Source: Xiphophorus maculatus
Lineage: Eukaryota; Chordata; Actinopteri; Cyprinodontiformes; Poeciliidae
Assembly: GCF_002775205.1 (NCBI RefSeq)
Contig: NC_036456.1
Coordinates: 20,519,468-20,583,467, forward strand
DNA: 64,000 bases
Reading direction: 5' to 3'
The notes under the pieces were generated by a model, which worked only from the letters and a program-made list of their open reading frames with translations, ran no database searches and had not been told where the DNA came from. Below are positions 23,401 through 31,834 of the stretch, piece by piece. The position numbers and the translations under genes were made by a program. The first letter of the stretch is position 1. Each line of letters opens with the position of its first letter.

Positions 23401-25157
23401 AGGTTTTTGGGCACTGGCCAGGAGGTGAGTGTTTTGATCTTATCAGGATCTGTCTCAACACCATTCTGGGACACTACATGTCCCAGATATTTCACAGATG
23501 TTTGGAAAAACACACATTTCTCGACTGACAACTTCAACCCAAAGTCCTTAAGTTTGTTGAGAACTTTCATCAGGCGTTCTTCATGTTCCTCCAAAGTAGG
23601 TGCAAAGATGATCAAATCATCGATGAAAACCAAAACTTCTTTTAGATTTAACTCTCCCATGCATCTTTCCATCAACCTTTGGAATGTGCTTGGGGCATTG
23701 GTGACCCCTTGTGGCATGCGGTTGAATTCCCAAAACCCCAATGGACATACAAAGGCAGTTTTAGATTTATCCTTTTCCTCCATCTCAATCTGATAATAGC
23801 CCGACTTAAGGTCTAACACAGTGAACCACTTTGATCCAGAAAGGGCAGAAAATGCATCTTCAAGCTTGGGTAGAGCATAGGCGTCCTTTATTGTTTGAAG
23901 ATTTAACTTCCTGTAGTCGATACAGAGACGTACACTGCCATTCTTCTTGCGAACAACCACAATTGGAGAAGCAAATGGCGAATCAGACTCACGTATGACT
24001 CCAGAATCAGAAAGCTCTTGCAAATGTTTTCTTACAGCGTCGACATCCTGAGGGTGGATTGGTCTTGGCCTTTGTTTGAAAGGAGTGGGATCAGACAGCT
24101 TGATTTGATGTTTAACTTTATCTGTCCGGCCGAAGTCCAGCTTGTGCTTTGCAAACACCTCAGGAATACCGTTGAGTTTTTGGATGATTCGCTGCTTCCA
24201 TTCTGGAGATAAAGGTGAGTCTCCAAAGTTGTATTGTGGTTGAGATGATTGTAGCGACTCTGTAGACTGGGTTGAATTTTGGACTGTTTGCTCTTGTGAG
24301 ATCACACTCCGGAAAGTGCTGATTTCTGCTATGACTGCTCGTGCTGGAATGTGAATCTCATGGTCAGACTCATTGCTTACAACAACTGGCAGATGACAAG
24401 GCCGGTGTTGAGGCAAGTCAATAAGGCAGGTTTTTACCATAAGCCCACCAGGGAGGGCATAGGAACTTGGATGTTCAAGGAGGACTTGTTTTTCATCTTG
24501 CCATAGTCTTGCAGCTAAGCATCCTTCTACAACTGTGGTTTGACCAGCAGTGATGACTTGAGGCCGATTAGACTGCAGGGTGACAGTTGCACTATAGTCA
24601 TTCAAACTCTGGGCATAGCGGTGTTGGAGGATCTTATACACTGCTATATACCCAGAGATCATAGGTTGAAATGAATGGTCAGGATGAGTATCAAAATGTT
24701 TGCTGTAAGCAACATCTAAGGTGTTGGTACCAATGAGAATCAAATGTTGAGATGGTTTAATATCAGGTACTATAAGAGCAAGTGTATCTACTTCAACAGG
24801 TAAACCAAACAATTCAGGCGGGAAGGTTATGTTGACCTCTACATATCCCAGGTAAGGCACTGTTTGTCCATTTGCCCCTTCTATTTCCAACAGGTTGTTT
24901 ATTGGTTTGATTTTATGATCCATGAGGTAAGTATTGTAGAAAGAGTAGGGGATAGTAGTAACCTGTGAGCCGGAATCAAGGAGGCAGTTGAACTGATCTC
25001 CTTTTATTTGAACCTGACCTGTGCTCTTTGTGCCAACAAGACCTCGTGGCAATATTTTCATTTTGCGTTCTTTGGGACTGTTCATATACACAGCTTCTGT
25101 GTGTCCCACAACAGAAACTGTTTCTAGTTTAATGATTTTGAATTCTTGGCATCCCAT
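20445..25157 (-). CDS. pol: Ty3/gypsy pol polyprotein (protease, reverse transcriptase, RNase H, integrase)
   Basis: The 1,570-codon frame is open throughout. Domains in order: retropepsin (CLLDSGSQVTTIP, about residue 60); RT with LCIDYRKLN (about 415), the catalytic VFIDDLIIFA (FIDD instead of the commoner YIDD) and KYLGHVVS; RNase H with HTDASSTGLGAVLY (about 690); the integrase zinc domain (H-H-C-C, ending CERCVRRK); the integrase core with D (MDFLSVE), D (SDQGPDFES) and E (NPVERFNRT); a GPY/F-like domain (GDRVLVRN...KWESSVY); and an acidic, S/P-rich tail of about 200 residues. It starts 34 bases inside the end of gag in another frame, so expression needs frameshifting or reinitiation. 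The last codons read through the polypurine tract and 6 codons into the LTR. Confidence 0.96.
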   Translation of the reverse strand: MGCQEFKIIKLETVSVVGHTEAVYMNSPKERKMKILPRGLVGTKSTGQVQIKGDQFNCLLDSGSQVTTIPYSFYNTYLMDHKIKPINNLLEIEGANGQTVPYLGYVEVNITFPPELFGLPVEVDTLALIVPDIKPSQHLILIGTNTLDVAYSKHFDTHPDHSFQPMISGYIAVYKILQHRYAQSLNDYSATVTLQSNRPQVITAGQTTVVEGCLAARLWQDEKQVLLEHPSSYALPGGLMVKTCLIDLPQHRPCHLPVVVSNESDHEIHIPARAVIAEISTFRSVISQEQTVQNSTQSTESLQSSQPQYNFGDSPLSPEWKQRIIQKLNGIPEVFAKHKLDFGRTDKVKHQIKLSDPTPFKQRPRPIHPQDVDAVRKHLQELSDSGVIRESDSPFASPIVVVRKKNGSVRLCIDYRKLNLQTIKDAYALPKLEDAFSALSGSKWFTVLDLKSGYYQIEMEEKDKSKTAFVCPLGFWEFNRMPQGVTNAPSTFQRLMERCMGELNLKEVLVFIDDLIIFAPTLEEHEERLMKVLNKLKDFGLKLSVEKCVFFQTSVKYLGHVVSQNGVETDPDKIKTLTSWPVPKNLKELRSFLGFSGYYRRFVQGYSAIVKPLHDLTAGYPPSQKKLRPTVKPENYLNPKAPFGGRWTPVCQQAFETIIEKLTSAPVLAFADPQKPYTLHTDASSTGLGAVLYQEQDGKNRVVAYASRGLSRSESKYPAHKLEFLALKWAVTEKFNDYLYGAQFTVVTDSNPLTYLLSSAKLDATSYRWLSALSTFTFKIIYRAGKQNMDADGLSRRPHGELFDDPTSRKEHERVLKFAQQHLNEPDYVSIDQHTIEAVCARHLVYSSDVHLDHALVLSMSTHVNSLPDSFTDDEQFSSPLLPRFSADDIAAKQRDDPVIRHVIAQLERGESPSPSVKEELPELPFLLREVNKMELQNNLLIRRRQVGSESRCQLVLPEEYRAVVLHQLHNQMGHMGIDRTLDLVRSRFYWPRMFIDVVNKVRTCERCVRRKSLPERAAPLVNIKTTHPLELVCMDFLSVEPDRRIKDILVITDHFTKYAIAVPTPNQKAKTVAKCLWDNFLMHYGIPEKLHSDQGPDFESRTIRELCEMANIHKIRTTPYHPRGNPVERFNRTLLDMLGTLTEKEKSHWTDFVKPLVHAYNCTKNDVTGYSPYELMFGRQPRLPVDLAFGLPLNEDGFCSHTQYVQKLKSHLEESYKLASKNSAKVMQRNKTRFDQKVTASELNVGDRVLVRNVRLRGKHKLADKWESSVYIVVKKAGNLPVYTVRPEGQNKPLRTLHRDLLLPCGYLPVPEKEIPTRDKKKSPVSSPVSADDEEDPSEDELIDPPLYIPSSVEPVKFTIDIDLPPVDQSVLSTEQFVPFTQSPAPVTEEDNDAEDDEPKPVEGEPTTVKEEQLAIDSEEPEIDSEQINPAEVSRVEGRLSPDPDTPESDNAGLDIQEPDVPDISSHAEQPHSPVDSVSLDTEDQPLRRSSRTRNPPDRLQYTKPGEPLLKSIQALLHGLSSAFSFALQEDEEKQCFAPYSSQPPICCQPGTCTRTYMGSGGEGVTCTK
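20464..20478 (-). promoter_or_regulatory. Polypurine tract of the Ty3/gypsy element
   Basis: On the minus strand AGGAGGGGAGGGTG lies directly against the 3' LTR. It is the expected primer for plus-strand DNA synthesis. It is also coding: it is translated as part of the pol C terminus (GSGGEG). Confidence 0.85.
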
Positions 25158-26800
25158 GCTTGCTGCTTTTGGCGTAACAGTTTCTTTTTCTGCTCAACGA
25201 GACTGGGGTTTGCTTTATTTGTGCAGGAGGAGGAAAGATGGCCATCTTCTCCACACTTAAAACAATACCAAGGCTTGGGCTTTGTTTTTAACTGAGGTGA
25301 AGGAGAGTAGGATTGGTTCTGCCTTGACATGGACTTGGATTCAGCTGGACTCTTCCTGGACAGAAGTTGAGACATTTGCTGCTGTAATTTCTGAAGTTGT
25401 TTTTTCATTTCTTTCAGCTCTTCATTGGATGTAGTATGTTCACAAGGACAGGCACTTTGGGACTGAATGTGAACTTTCTGTTTTGGTGTGCCAATGTGTT
25501 TTTTCATCAGTAATTCTTTAGCATGCTGTCTGTCTTCCTCTGTCCTCAGTAGCAACAACAATTCAGAAAAAGATGGTGGGTTATCTTTCTTTTGTTCCAG
25601 CTGTAACTTGGTTATGACAGTGTTGTCCCAACACCCACGACAAAACTGTTTCAGTAGATGTTTATTAATGTCGGCAGGTGAAATCCCTCCTTGCTTCACA
25701 ACAGTGTTGAGAGTGAGCAGAAGCCTTTGCAGGTAAGTGGACGGTCGCTCGCCTGGATTCTGGAGAATGTTTAAATATTGGGCATACAACTCTTCACCAT
25801 CCTGTACTGTTCCAAAAGCAGAATCCAGTATGTTTAGTAAAACTGTTGGTAATGTGTTTGGACTCAAACCCTTGACCAAATCAGCTGCAGGTGATGACAG
25901 GCTTTCTGTGATTCGTCTGGTGACATGCAACGCTGGAAAGTTGGGGTCAGCAAGCAGAGACTCAATCTGGGAACGCCAAAACTCAAAATCAGCTTCATTA
26001 CTTGGCTTAGGAAGCCTTCCAGAAAAAGTACGGAGACGAAGCGAGGTTGAACCAGTCAAATCAGTATTTCTGACCACATGTTCAACAACAACCCGTTGTA
26101 TTTGAGGTGGAGTAAGGTCATTGGTGGACAGTGACAGCCTTGGAGCTGGTCCAGTTTGCCTGCGACGGGGTCGTGCTCCCTGGTCCGCGGAGGAATGAGC
26201 AGGAGGAAGTGAGGATAACGATCCTGATTTCAGCCCTGTTTGTGCTGGCTGTAAAGCAGTGAATTTATCCACTTCCTCTTTTACCTTTACTCTATCCTTC
26301 TCCTCATCAATGTCATCGTCATAATCATCTTCATCATCATCATCATCGTCATTATCACCTTCATCTGCTCCTGCTGCATGCAAATGTTGGCCAATCTGGC
26401 TCATTACTGTCTTCAGGACATCTTCAAAACGATGGCCGCTTTGATCAGCGATTTTCTTAAGTTCAGCGATGTAGTTGGGCTGATTGCTGCTGCTGCTGTC
26501 CACTGTGGCTGCGTACTCGAGCGCCAAAGCAGTGACACGGAACACAAGATCAGTATTTGTTTTAGAGGCGTAAGTATAAGGTAGAAGCGGTTGTAACGCG
26601 GAAAAAGCAGTTAGATCCGCAAACTCAACGATCAGGTTTTCAAAAAAAGTGCTTGAGGAATCAATTACATACAAAGTGCGATTAAGTTTGCCATAGCTAC
26701 TTAAGCAATCGAGTATTTCTTCGTCGGCGTTGGTATTAGTAGCACCAGTAATCATCACTGACTGTGATACGTTTATACCAGATTGCACAACAAAATCCAT
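25124..26800 (-). CDS. gag: Ty3/gypsy gag polyprotein
   Basis: 558 codons. The N-terminal 115 residues form a separate module (SQSVMITGATNTNADEEILD, then strand-like hydrophobic segments) that resembles the RNA-binding-like start of PNMA-type gag proteins. A strongly acidic stretch (about residues 150-170, DDDDDDEDDYDDDIDEEKD) and a basic linker follow. The capsid domain (about 260-420) has FSGRLPKPSNEADFEFWRSQ and LLKQFCRGCWD. A Q-rich coiled segment precedes one CCHC zinc knuckle CFKCGEDGHLSSSC (about residue 515). It starts about 130 bases after the 5' LTR and overlaps pol by 34 bases. It should form the particle shell and bind element RNA. Confidence 0.93.
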   Translation of the reverse strand: MDFVVQSGINVSQSVMITGATNTNADEEILDCLSSYGKLNRTLYVIDSSSTFFENLIVEFADLTAFSALQPLLPYTYASKTNTDLVFRVTALALEYAATVDSSSSNQPNYIAELKKIADQSGHRFEDVLKTVMSQIGQHLHAAGADEGDNDDDDDDEDDYDDDIDEEKDRVKVKEEVDKFTALQPAQTGLKSGSLSSLPPAHSSADQGARPRRRQTGPAPRLSLSTNDLTPPQIQRVVVEHVVRNTDLTGSTSLRLRTFSGRLPKPSNEADFEFWRSQIESLLADPNFPALHVTRRITESLSSPAADLVKGLSPNTLPTVLLNILDSAFGTVQDGEELYAQYLNILQNPGERPSTYLQRLLLTLNTVVKQGGISPADINKHLLKQFCRGCWDNTVITKLQLEQKKDNPPSFSELLLLLRTEEDRQHAKELLMKKHIGTPKQKVHIQSQSACPCEHTTSNEELKEMKKQLQKLQQQMSQLLSRKSPAESKSMSRQNQSYSPSPQLKTKPKPWYCFKCGEDGHLSSSCTNKANPSLVEQKKKLLRQKQQAWDAKNSKSLN

Positions 26801-26910
26801 CTTTTATTGTTTTATTTGTTTTGAATATTTTACTCAAATTTTTTTTTCCAAAACTGAAATAACTGTTCAAAATGTAAATAAATAACCCAGAAAATATTCA
26901 CACCCACAAG

Positions 26911-26928
26911 CTCCTGGCTAGCTCGCCA
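26911..26928 (-). promoter_or_regulatory. Candidate primer-binding site
   Basis: Two bases after the 5' LTR (minus strand) the sequence TGGCGAGCTAGCCAGGAG begins with the TGG that pairs with the CCA end of a tRNA. I cannot name the tRNA from memory. Confidence 0.5.
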
Positions 26929-26930
26929 CG

Positions 26931-28350
26931 TGTAACGCTACTTAAGGCTAGGCGCCTGACTACGGCCAAATATAACAAATGGCGCTCAACTAGATTCGGC
27001 TATGGAGCCCGTGGGTGTGAATAAAATACCATTAGACAAAAGTATGTTTAAGTTATTGTATTCAACTTGTTTTTTTTCTTTCATATATATATGGAGATAT
27101 GCAATAATAATAATATTTATAATAACAGTGATTTTCTATAATATAACCAAAAACACAACAAAGGAAGAGAAAAAAAACAACAACAAGCACTCAGCAACAA
27201 AACAATAAACCCTGATGTCACCCAAGAGTTTCTATTTTGGTCCATTCATGAATCCAAGGTGATCAATAGTCCATCAATCAATATCTGATTGTTTTCTTTT
27301 TTTTCCAAGATCCAGAGCAAATAGGTCCAGAATGAAAAAAATAGCTTGGTTCATTTAAATCCTACCGCGAAGCTGCGGTGATCCGGTAGCTCGCCATCCT
27401 GACGTGACACCGGGGGTGGGAAAAAACCTGACCTAAACAAGGTCATGAATAAAAATAAAACAAATTAGCTGTCATGTTTAAACATTGTTAAACTGTTATC
27501 CAAAATAAAAAAACATTCAACAATTACAAAAAAATAAACAAATAACTATATTCCATAAAGTGTTTTCTCATGATTTTTTTCAAATGAATTTCCAATTAAA
27601 GATCGCGATCAAATTCAAAGTTACATTCAGATTCAAATCAAGGGTATAGACCTTATTAAAGTTACCGGTAAAAGGTACAAATCAAATTAAAGTTACCGGT
27701 ACAGATCAAATTAAAGTGCACTTTCACATTATATCTAAGTTTAATTGACGCAGTCAATTAAACTTAATTGACTTCCATATCGTTTCAATAAACAATTGTT
27801 TTTTTTTTCCTTTTTTTTTCCCCGTTGCGCAACTCCCCAATAAAAACAAATGACCAAGCCCAGAGTTCTATAGGCCGTTAGCAAAAATCAATCAAAAAAA
27901 TAACTAAAACTGTCCTAAAAGGACAAATCTACAAAAATCAAAAGGCCTATTTAATATTTTAACAATATATAATCTATTCGGCCACAAAATTAACAAAAAG
28001 AAAATGACCTTTTAAATCAATAAATAAACTTTTCAGTCATTAATGCACAGATTAAGTGGGCGTGTCGCCACCGCATTTCTATTTCCAAAGAAAACAAAGT
28101 ACGTAAATTAAACGACTCACCGTCGAGCGGTCGACAGGAAACACCCAATTTAATCCTTCGGTCCTTTTTGTAAGCCTCGATCCAGCCGTATTCTTCTATA
28201 AGTTTAGAAGACGCCGAGACGAGCAGCTGGCCACAGGGACAGCAGCAACAGCGATTGAGATCCAAGTCACCTGTGACCCGTAACTTAAAGGGTGCTGTCA
28301 GATTGACCCGCCAAAATAAAATACGGGTTCCTTATTTTGTGCAGGTTACA
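26931..28350 (-). repeat. 5' LTR of the Ty3/gypsy element
   Basis: 1,420 bp, a same-length copy of 19044-20463, including the 82-codon ORF (28017-28265) and the inverted repeat (27737-27765). It should contain promoter and poly(A) signals for the element. Confidence 0.97.
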
Positions 28351-28752
28351 CCAGTCATGGTGCTAGCCGTGGAGCTAGTCATGGAGCTAGCCGTGGAGCT
28401 AGTCATGGTGCTAGCCGTGGAGCTAGCCGTGGAGCTAGTCGTGGAGCTAGCCGTGGAGCTAGTCGTGGAGCTAGCCGTGGAGCTAGTCGTGGTGCTAGCC
28501 GTGGAGCTAGTCATGGAGCTAGCCGTGGAGCTAGTCATGGTGCTAGCCGTGGAGCTAGTCATGGAGCTAGCCGTGGAGCTAGTCATGGTGCTAGCCGTGG
28601 AGCTAGTCATGGAGCTAGCCGTGGAGCTAGTCATGGTGCTAGCCGTGGAGCTAGTCATGGAGCTAGCCGTGGAGCTAGCCGTGGAGTTAGCCGTGGAGCT
28701 AGCCGTGGGGTTAGCCATAGAGCTAGCCGTGGAGTTAGCCGTGGAGCTAGCC
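28351..28752. repeat. 12-bp minisatellite, right part
   Basis: About 33 units of GCTAGCCGTGGA/GCTAGTCATGGA(T), with a few TTAGCC variants near the right end. It is the continuation of the array at 18946-19043. ORFs of 150-170 codons across it on both strands are repeat artefacts. Confidence 0.95.
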
Positions 28753-29534
28753 ATACTGTAAAGTGCAGCAATATATTTACAGTTTTCTCCTCTTACCACA
28801 GCGATCACTTATTAATAATCACAAAATAATCATTAAACCTAAAACCGAGTTAATCCAGATCTGACCTTTGACCTGTGACATCATCACCAGCAGCCGGACC
28901 AGAACAGTTCTGCTGCAGCCACCCGGTTCCACTGATCCGGACCACCATGATGGATCTGGTTCTTCCACCAGAAGCAGGCAGGTTGGTCTGGACCTCATCT
29001 CCATCAGAACCAGAACCAAGGAGCAGAACTGCTCCAGATGTTAAAGGTTCTGTTAGGTCAGAACCGCCGATCATCAGGAGACGTTTGGGTTTCAACCAGA
29101 ACAAAAACTTTAATCGGTTCTGCTCAGCCCATTTGGACTCTGACCCGGTTCAGCTCAGATTGGACCTCTGAGGTTCTGAAGCATCAACAGTTAACGGGTC
29201 AAGAACCACAGAACCAACCGGACCGGTCCAACTTCACTTTATTAAACACAGAACATCTCAATAAATACAGCAAGCCCGACCCGGTTCTGCTGACCCGGTT
29301 CTGCTCCATCCAGTGTTCTGGTCCAGATCCAGACTGTTCTGACGTTGGAGCGATTCTGGTTCTGAAGGATAGAGAGAAGCGGGTCAGAACCAGAACAAGT
29401 CAGGCGGGCTGTACTACGGCAGGATGAGAAGCGGGTCAGGAGTCGGGTCAGAACCAGAATCGGTCAGGCGGCACGTGGGCTGTAATACGGCAGGATGAGA
29501 AGCGGGTCAGGAGTCGGGTCAGAACCAGAACCAG
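28753..29534. other. Region beyond trappc1: 3' UTR and GGTTCTG-rich DNA
   Basis: A minus-strand AATAAA at 29238-29243 lies about 290 bases beyond the trappc1 stop and is the probable poly(A) signal, making about 29220-29534 the 3' UTR. The stretch marks the start of the domain dense in GGTTCTG/CAGAACC. No other gene is seen. Confidence 0.6.
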
Positions 29535-29562
29535 TCAGGCGGCGCGTGGGCTGTAGTACGGC
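29388..29562. repeat. 71-bp tandem repeat copying the trappc1 stop-codon region
   Basis: GTACTACGGC, GTAATACGGC and GTAGTACGGC start at 29411, 29482 and 29553, a period of 71. On the minus strand each unit carries the end of the trappc1 coding sequence (CTGCCGTA.TACAGCCC) and TGA, followed by GGTTCTG-rich DNA. The rightmost is the real exon end. The leftmost copy is shorter. Confidence 0.93.
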
Positions 29563-31834
29563 AGGGAGCGGATGAAGGAGTCCAGTCTGGTTCCGAACAG
29601 CTCGCTGTCCAGAGGCTGGCAGGACGGAACCAGCGGGTTCTTCACCACCAGGTCCACATAGAGCTGCAACACAGACGGGTCGGTCAGAACCTGGAACTGG
29701 ACCAGAACCAGAACCGTTCTGGACCTGCCATCAGAACTGGACCAGAATTGTTCTGATATCTGCATTGGTCCCAACATAGAAAAACATTTCTAGATCAAGT
29801 ATCGATGACAGTGTGCTGGTCCATAAGGCTGATCTAGGAGGTCTAGTTCTATGCTTTGTGCCCCGCCACAATAAAAGCCCCAGACCTTCTGAATCAAGTT
29901 GTTTTATTTCTATGTTCAAAGCGTATCAGATAAATTTATAGCTACGCTTTTTGTGTTTCTATGATGTAAAGATCTTTGAACCTCCCTGATGCTGAAATGT
30001 GCTGCACTAATAAACTTGATTATTGATTATTACAGATATATCCCCTATATTTATGCACTTATCTAAACCATAATGAGACAAATTTAAGTATCTTGAAACA
30101 TTAAATTTTACTTTATTTTGAAAACCCGACACCCTTGATGTGTTTCCTTTCCTAACAGATGGTGTGGTTCCTTTACTGGTCATTTACAGCTTTATTGATT
30201 ATTAGTTTGAAGTTAGCACATGGCTAATTAGCCTGATCACATGACTCAGGCTACATGCTAACAGTTAGCAGTGAAAACATCCACCATGAAGAAACAAAAC
30301 AAGGCAGGATGAATTCAGTTCCTCAGGATGAGCTGCTGAACTTTTATTGTTTCAGAAAATGATTATGATCCACATCTTGCTAACGGCTCTACTCTGACTG
30401 AGCAGCGCTGACCAACTGCTTCTAAACACCTACAATAAAATAATTATGTCAGGTGAAAAAACATCATCCAACATGTTATAGTTATTGATTTATGCTTATT
30501 TGAGGAAATCATAGCTGAGCATTGATGAGACGTTCAGGAACAATTCGATTCCTCTGAACGGAGGGAAGTTTTTTGTTTTTGACACTTAGCCTGATTCTAC
30601 AGCTCCGTTTACTATTATCTTTATTTAAATCAAAGTTATTTAAATAACAATAGATAAATACAATTGATAGAAATGTGAGGATAATTTTCATATTTTATGT
30701 TGCAGAAGAGGATTTTTGTATCTTTGCAACATTTGAACAAATATTAATTTTAAATGTTTAAAGTCAATTTAGCACTATTTATTGGTATTGGCTCAATATC
30801 GGCAGATACCTCAGATATTGGATCAATATCAGCCAATACCTCAGATATTGGACCGGTATTGGAAGTGAATGCATCGGTGCATTTATTTAGAACCCAGACA
30901 GACTAAAACCTGATTCTCCTCCAGAACCAGAACCGGACTCTCTGTGTGTGTGCAGTCTTGTTTTTCTACAGTGTCAGGACCGTTGTTCCAACAAACACTA
31001 CACTGTGAGGACCGACTGGTCCTTATGGGGCCCACAACCCGGGACCATGGCCTGTTTTTGGGCTTTGGGTTCTTAAGTTTGGAACTGAGTTTATGGTTCA
31101 TGTCAGGATTAACAGGAAGACATACCTGTGTGTGTGTGTGTGTTTGTTTGTGTGTGTCTCCTACGTTACTGTAGATGTGCTGCTGTGTGTGTGTGTGTGT
31201 GTGTGTCTCCTACGTTACTGTAGATGTGCTGCTGTGTGTGTGTGTGTGTGTGTGTCTCCTACGTTACTGTAGATGTGCTGCTGTGTGTGTGTGTGTGTGT
31301 GTGTCTCCTACGTTACTGTAGATGTGCTGCTGTGTGTGTGTGTGTGTGTCTCCTACGTTGCTGTAGATGTGCTGCAGCGTGTCCCTGGCGTTGCTCACTG
31401 ACAGATCCGTGTTCATGACAAACTTCAGGCCGCTGGCCGTCTCGTAGTAATGGAGGCGGTACTTACTGGTCTGGAAGGACAGGAAGCCGTCCTTCCTTGG
31501 GATGTGCTAAGGACCGTAGCAGGACAGAAGGACAAACTGGTAACCTGGCAACCAGGCAGCTAATGAAGGATACATGTCCTGAGGAGACATCTTGCTGACA
31601 AAAGACCTAATGGAGAACAGCATCCCGTACATCAGCTTGAACTCCTGCAGACACAGACACACACACACACACACAGACTAGTTACTGACTGGTTAATGCT
31701 GGTTCCTTATTAAGTTTGTTTCTGTGTGACGTCACCTCATCCTTAGAGATCCCCGCCTGCTTCTTCCGGTTCCATTCATTATAAAACAAGCAGCTCCCAT
31801 TCCGGTCAAATATGTATAGATTATGAACCGTCAT
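29535..31834 (-). CDS. trappc1: Trafficking protein particle complex subunit 1 (TRAPPC1, Bet5 family)
   Basis: Four coding exons on minus: 31736-31834, 31574-31644, 31357-31495, 29535-29663. GT/AG borders and phases agree and give 145 residues, the length of human TRAPPC1. The protein starts [20 protein letters not shown] and ends [16 protein letters not shown], with [38 protein letters not shown] and VMNTDL between, all typical of TRAPPC1. It is a longin-like core subunit of TRAPP complexes, which tether ER-derived vesicles and activate Rab1 on early Golgi membranes. The ATG follows a TTCAG acceptor-like sequence, so a non-coding first exon upstream is likely. Intron 3 (1.7 kb) and the 3' UTR each hold a tandem repeat derived from the adjoining exon end. 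It is divergent from psmb6. Confidence 0.95.
30780..30885. repeat. Fragment of a dispersed repeat, probably a DNA transposon end
   Basis: The pattern GATATTGGACCGGTATTGG followed by GTGAATGCATCGGTGCATTT, with repeated CAGATATTGG and ATATC motifs, resembles the ends of dispersed elements common in fish genomes. It lies in trappc1 intron 3. Family not identified. Confidence 0.4.
30944..31110. repeat. Copy of the fish microsatellite-linked repeat (GTGGGGACC type)
   Basis: The text around TGTGAGGACCGACTGGTCC, GGGCCCACAA and the following GTTTTTGGG is related to 37432-37600 and, more weakly, to 44826-44890. All three sit next to CA/GT tracts. Such linked repeats are common in teleost introns. Confidence 0.5.
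31130..31356. repeat. 49-bp tandem repeat built from the trappc1 exon 3 splice donor and GT repeats
   Basis: CTCCTACGTTACTGTAGATG begins at 31158, 31207, 31256 and 31305 (period 49), and the parental form begins at 31350. On minus each unit has about 19 exonic bases ending in ACAGTAAC, the donor GTAGGAGAC, then a (CA)n run. The real exon has ACAGCAAC. Four intronic donor copies therefore follow the true one at 31356/31357. Confidence 0.95.

Larger units (their letters stand above)
19044..28350 (-). mobile_element. Complete Ty3/gypsy LTR retrotransposon, young
   Basis: The 9.3-kb element is read on minus: 5' LTR 26931-28350, gag, pol, 3' LTR 19044-20463. Both LTRs are 1,420 bp and no difference was found between them in the parts I compared, so insertion is recent. 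LTR ends are TGTAAC...GTTACA. The flanks CTAG (19040-19043) and CCAG (28351-28354) look like a 4-bp target duplication with one mismatch, and rejoining them restores the surrounding 12-bp repeat. A polypurine tract abuts the 3' LTR and a TGG-starting primer-site candidate follows the 5' LTR. Pol order protease-RT-RNase H-integrase defines Ty3/gypsy. No env-like ORF is present. Confidence 0.96.

Noticed and set aside
28255-28808. ORFs of about 160 codons on both strands
   Set aside because: They read through the 12-bp minisatellite, where a period divisible by three keeps frames open.
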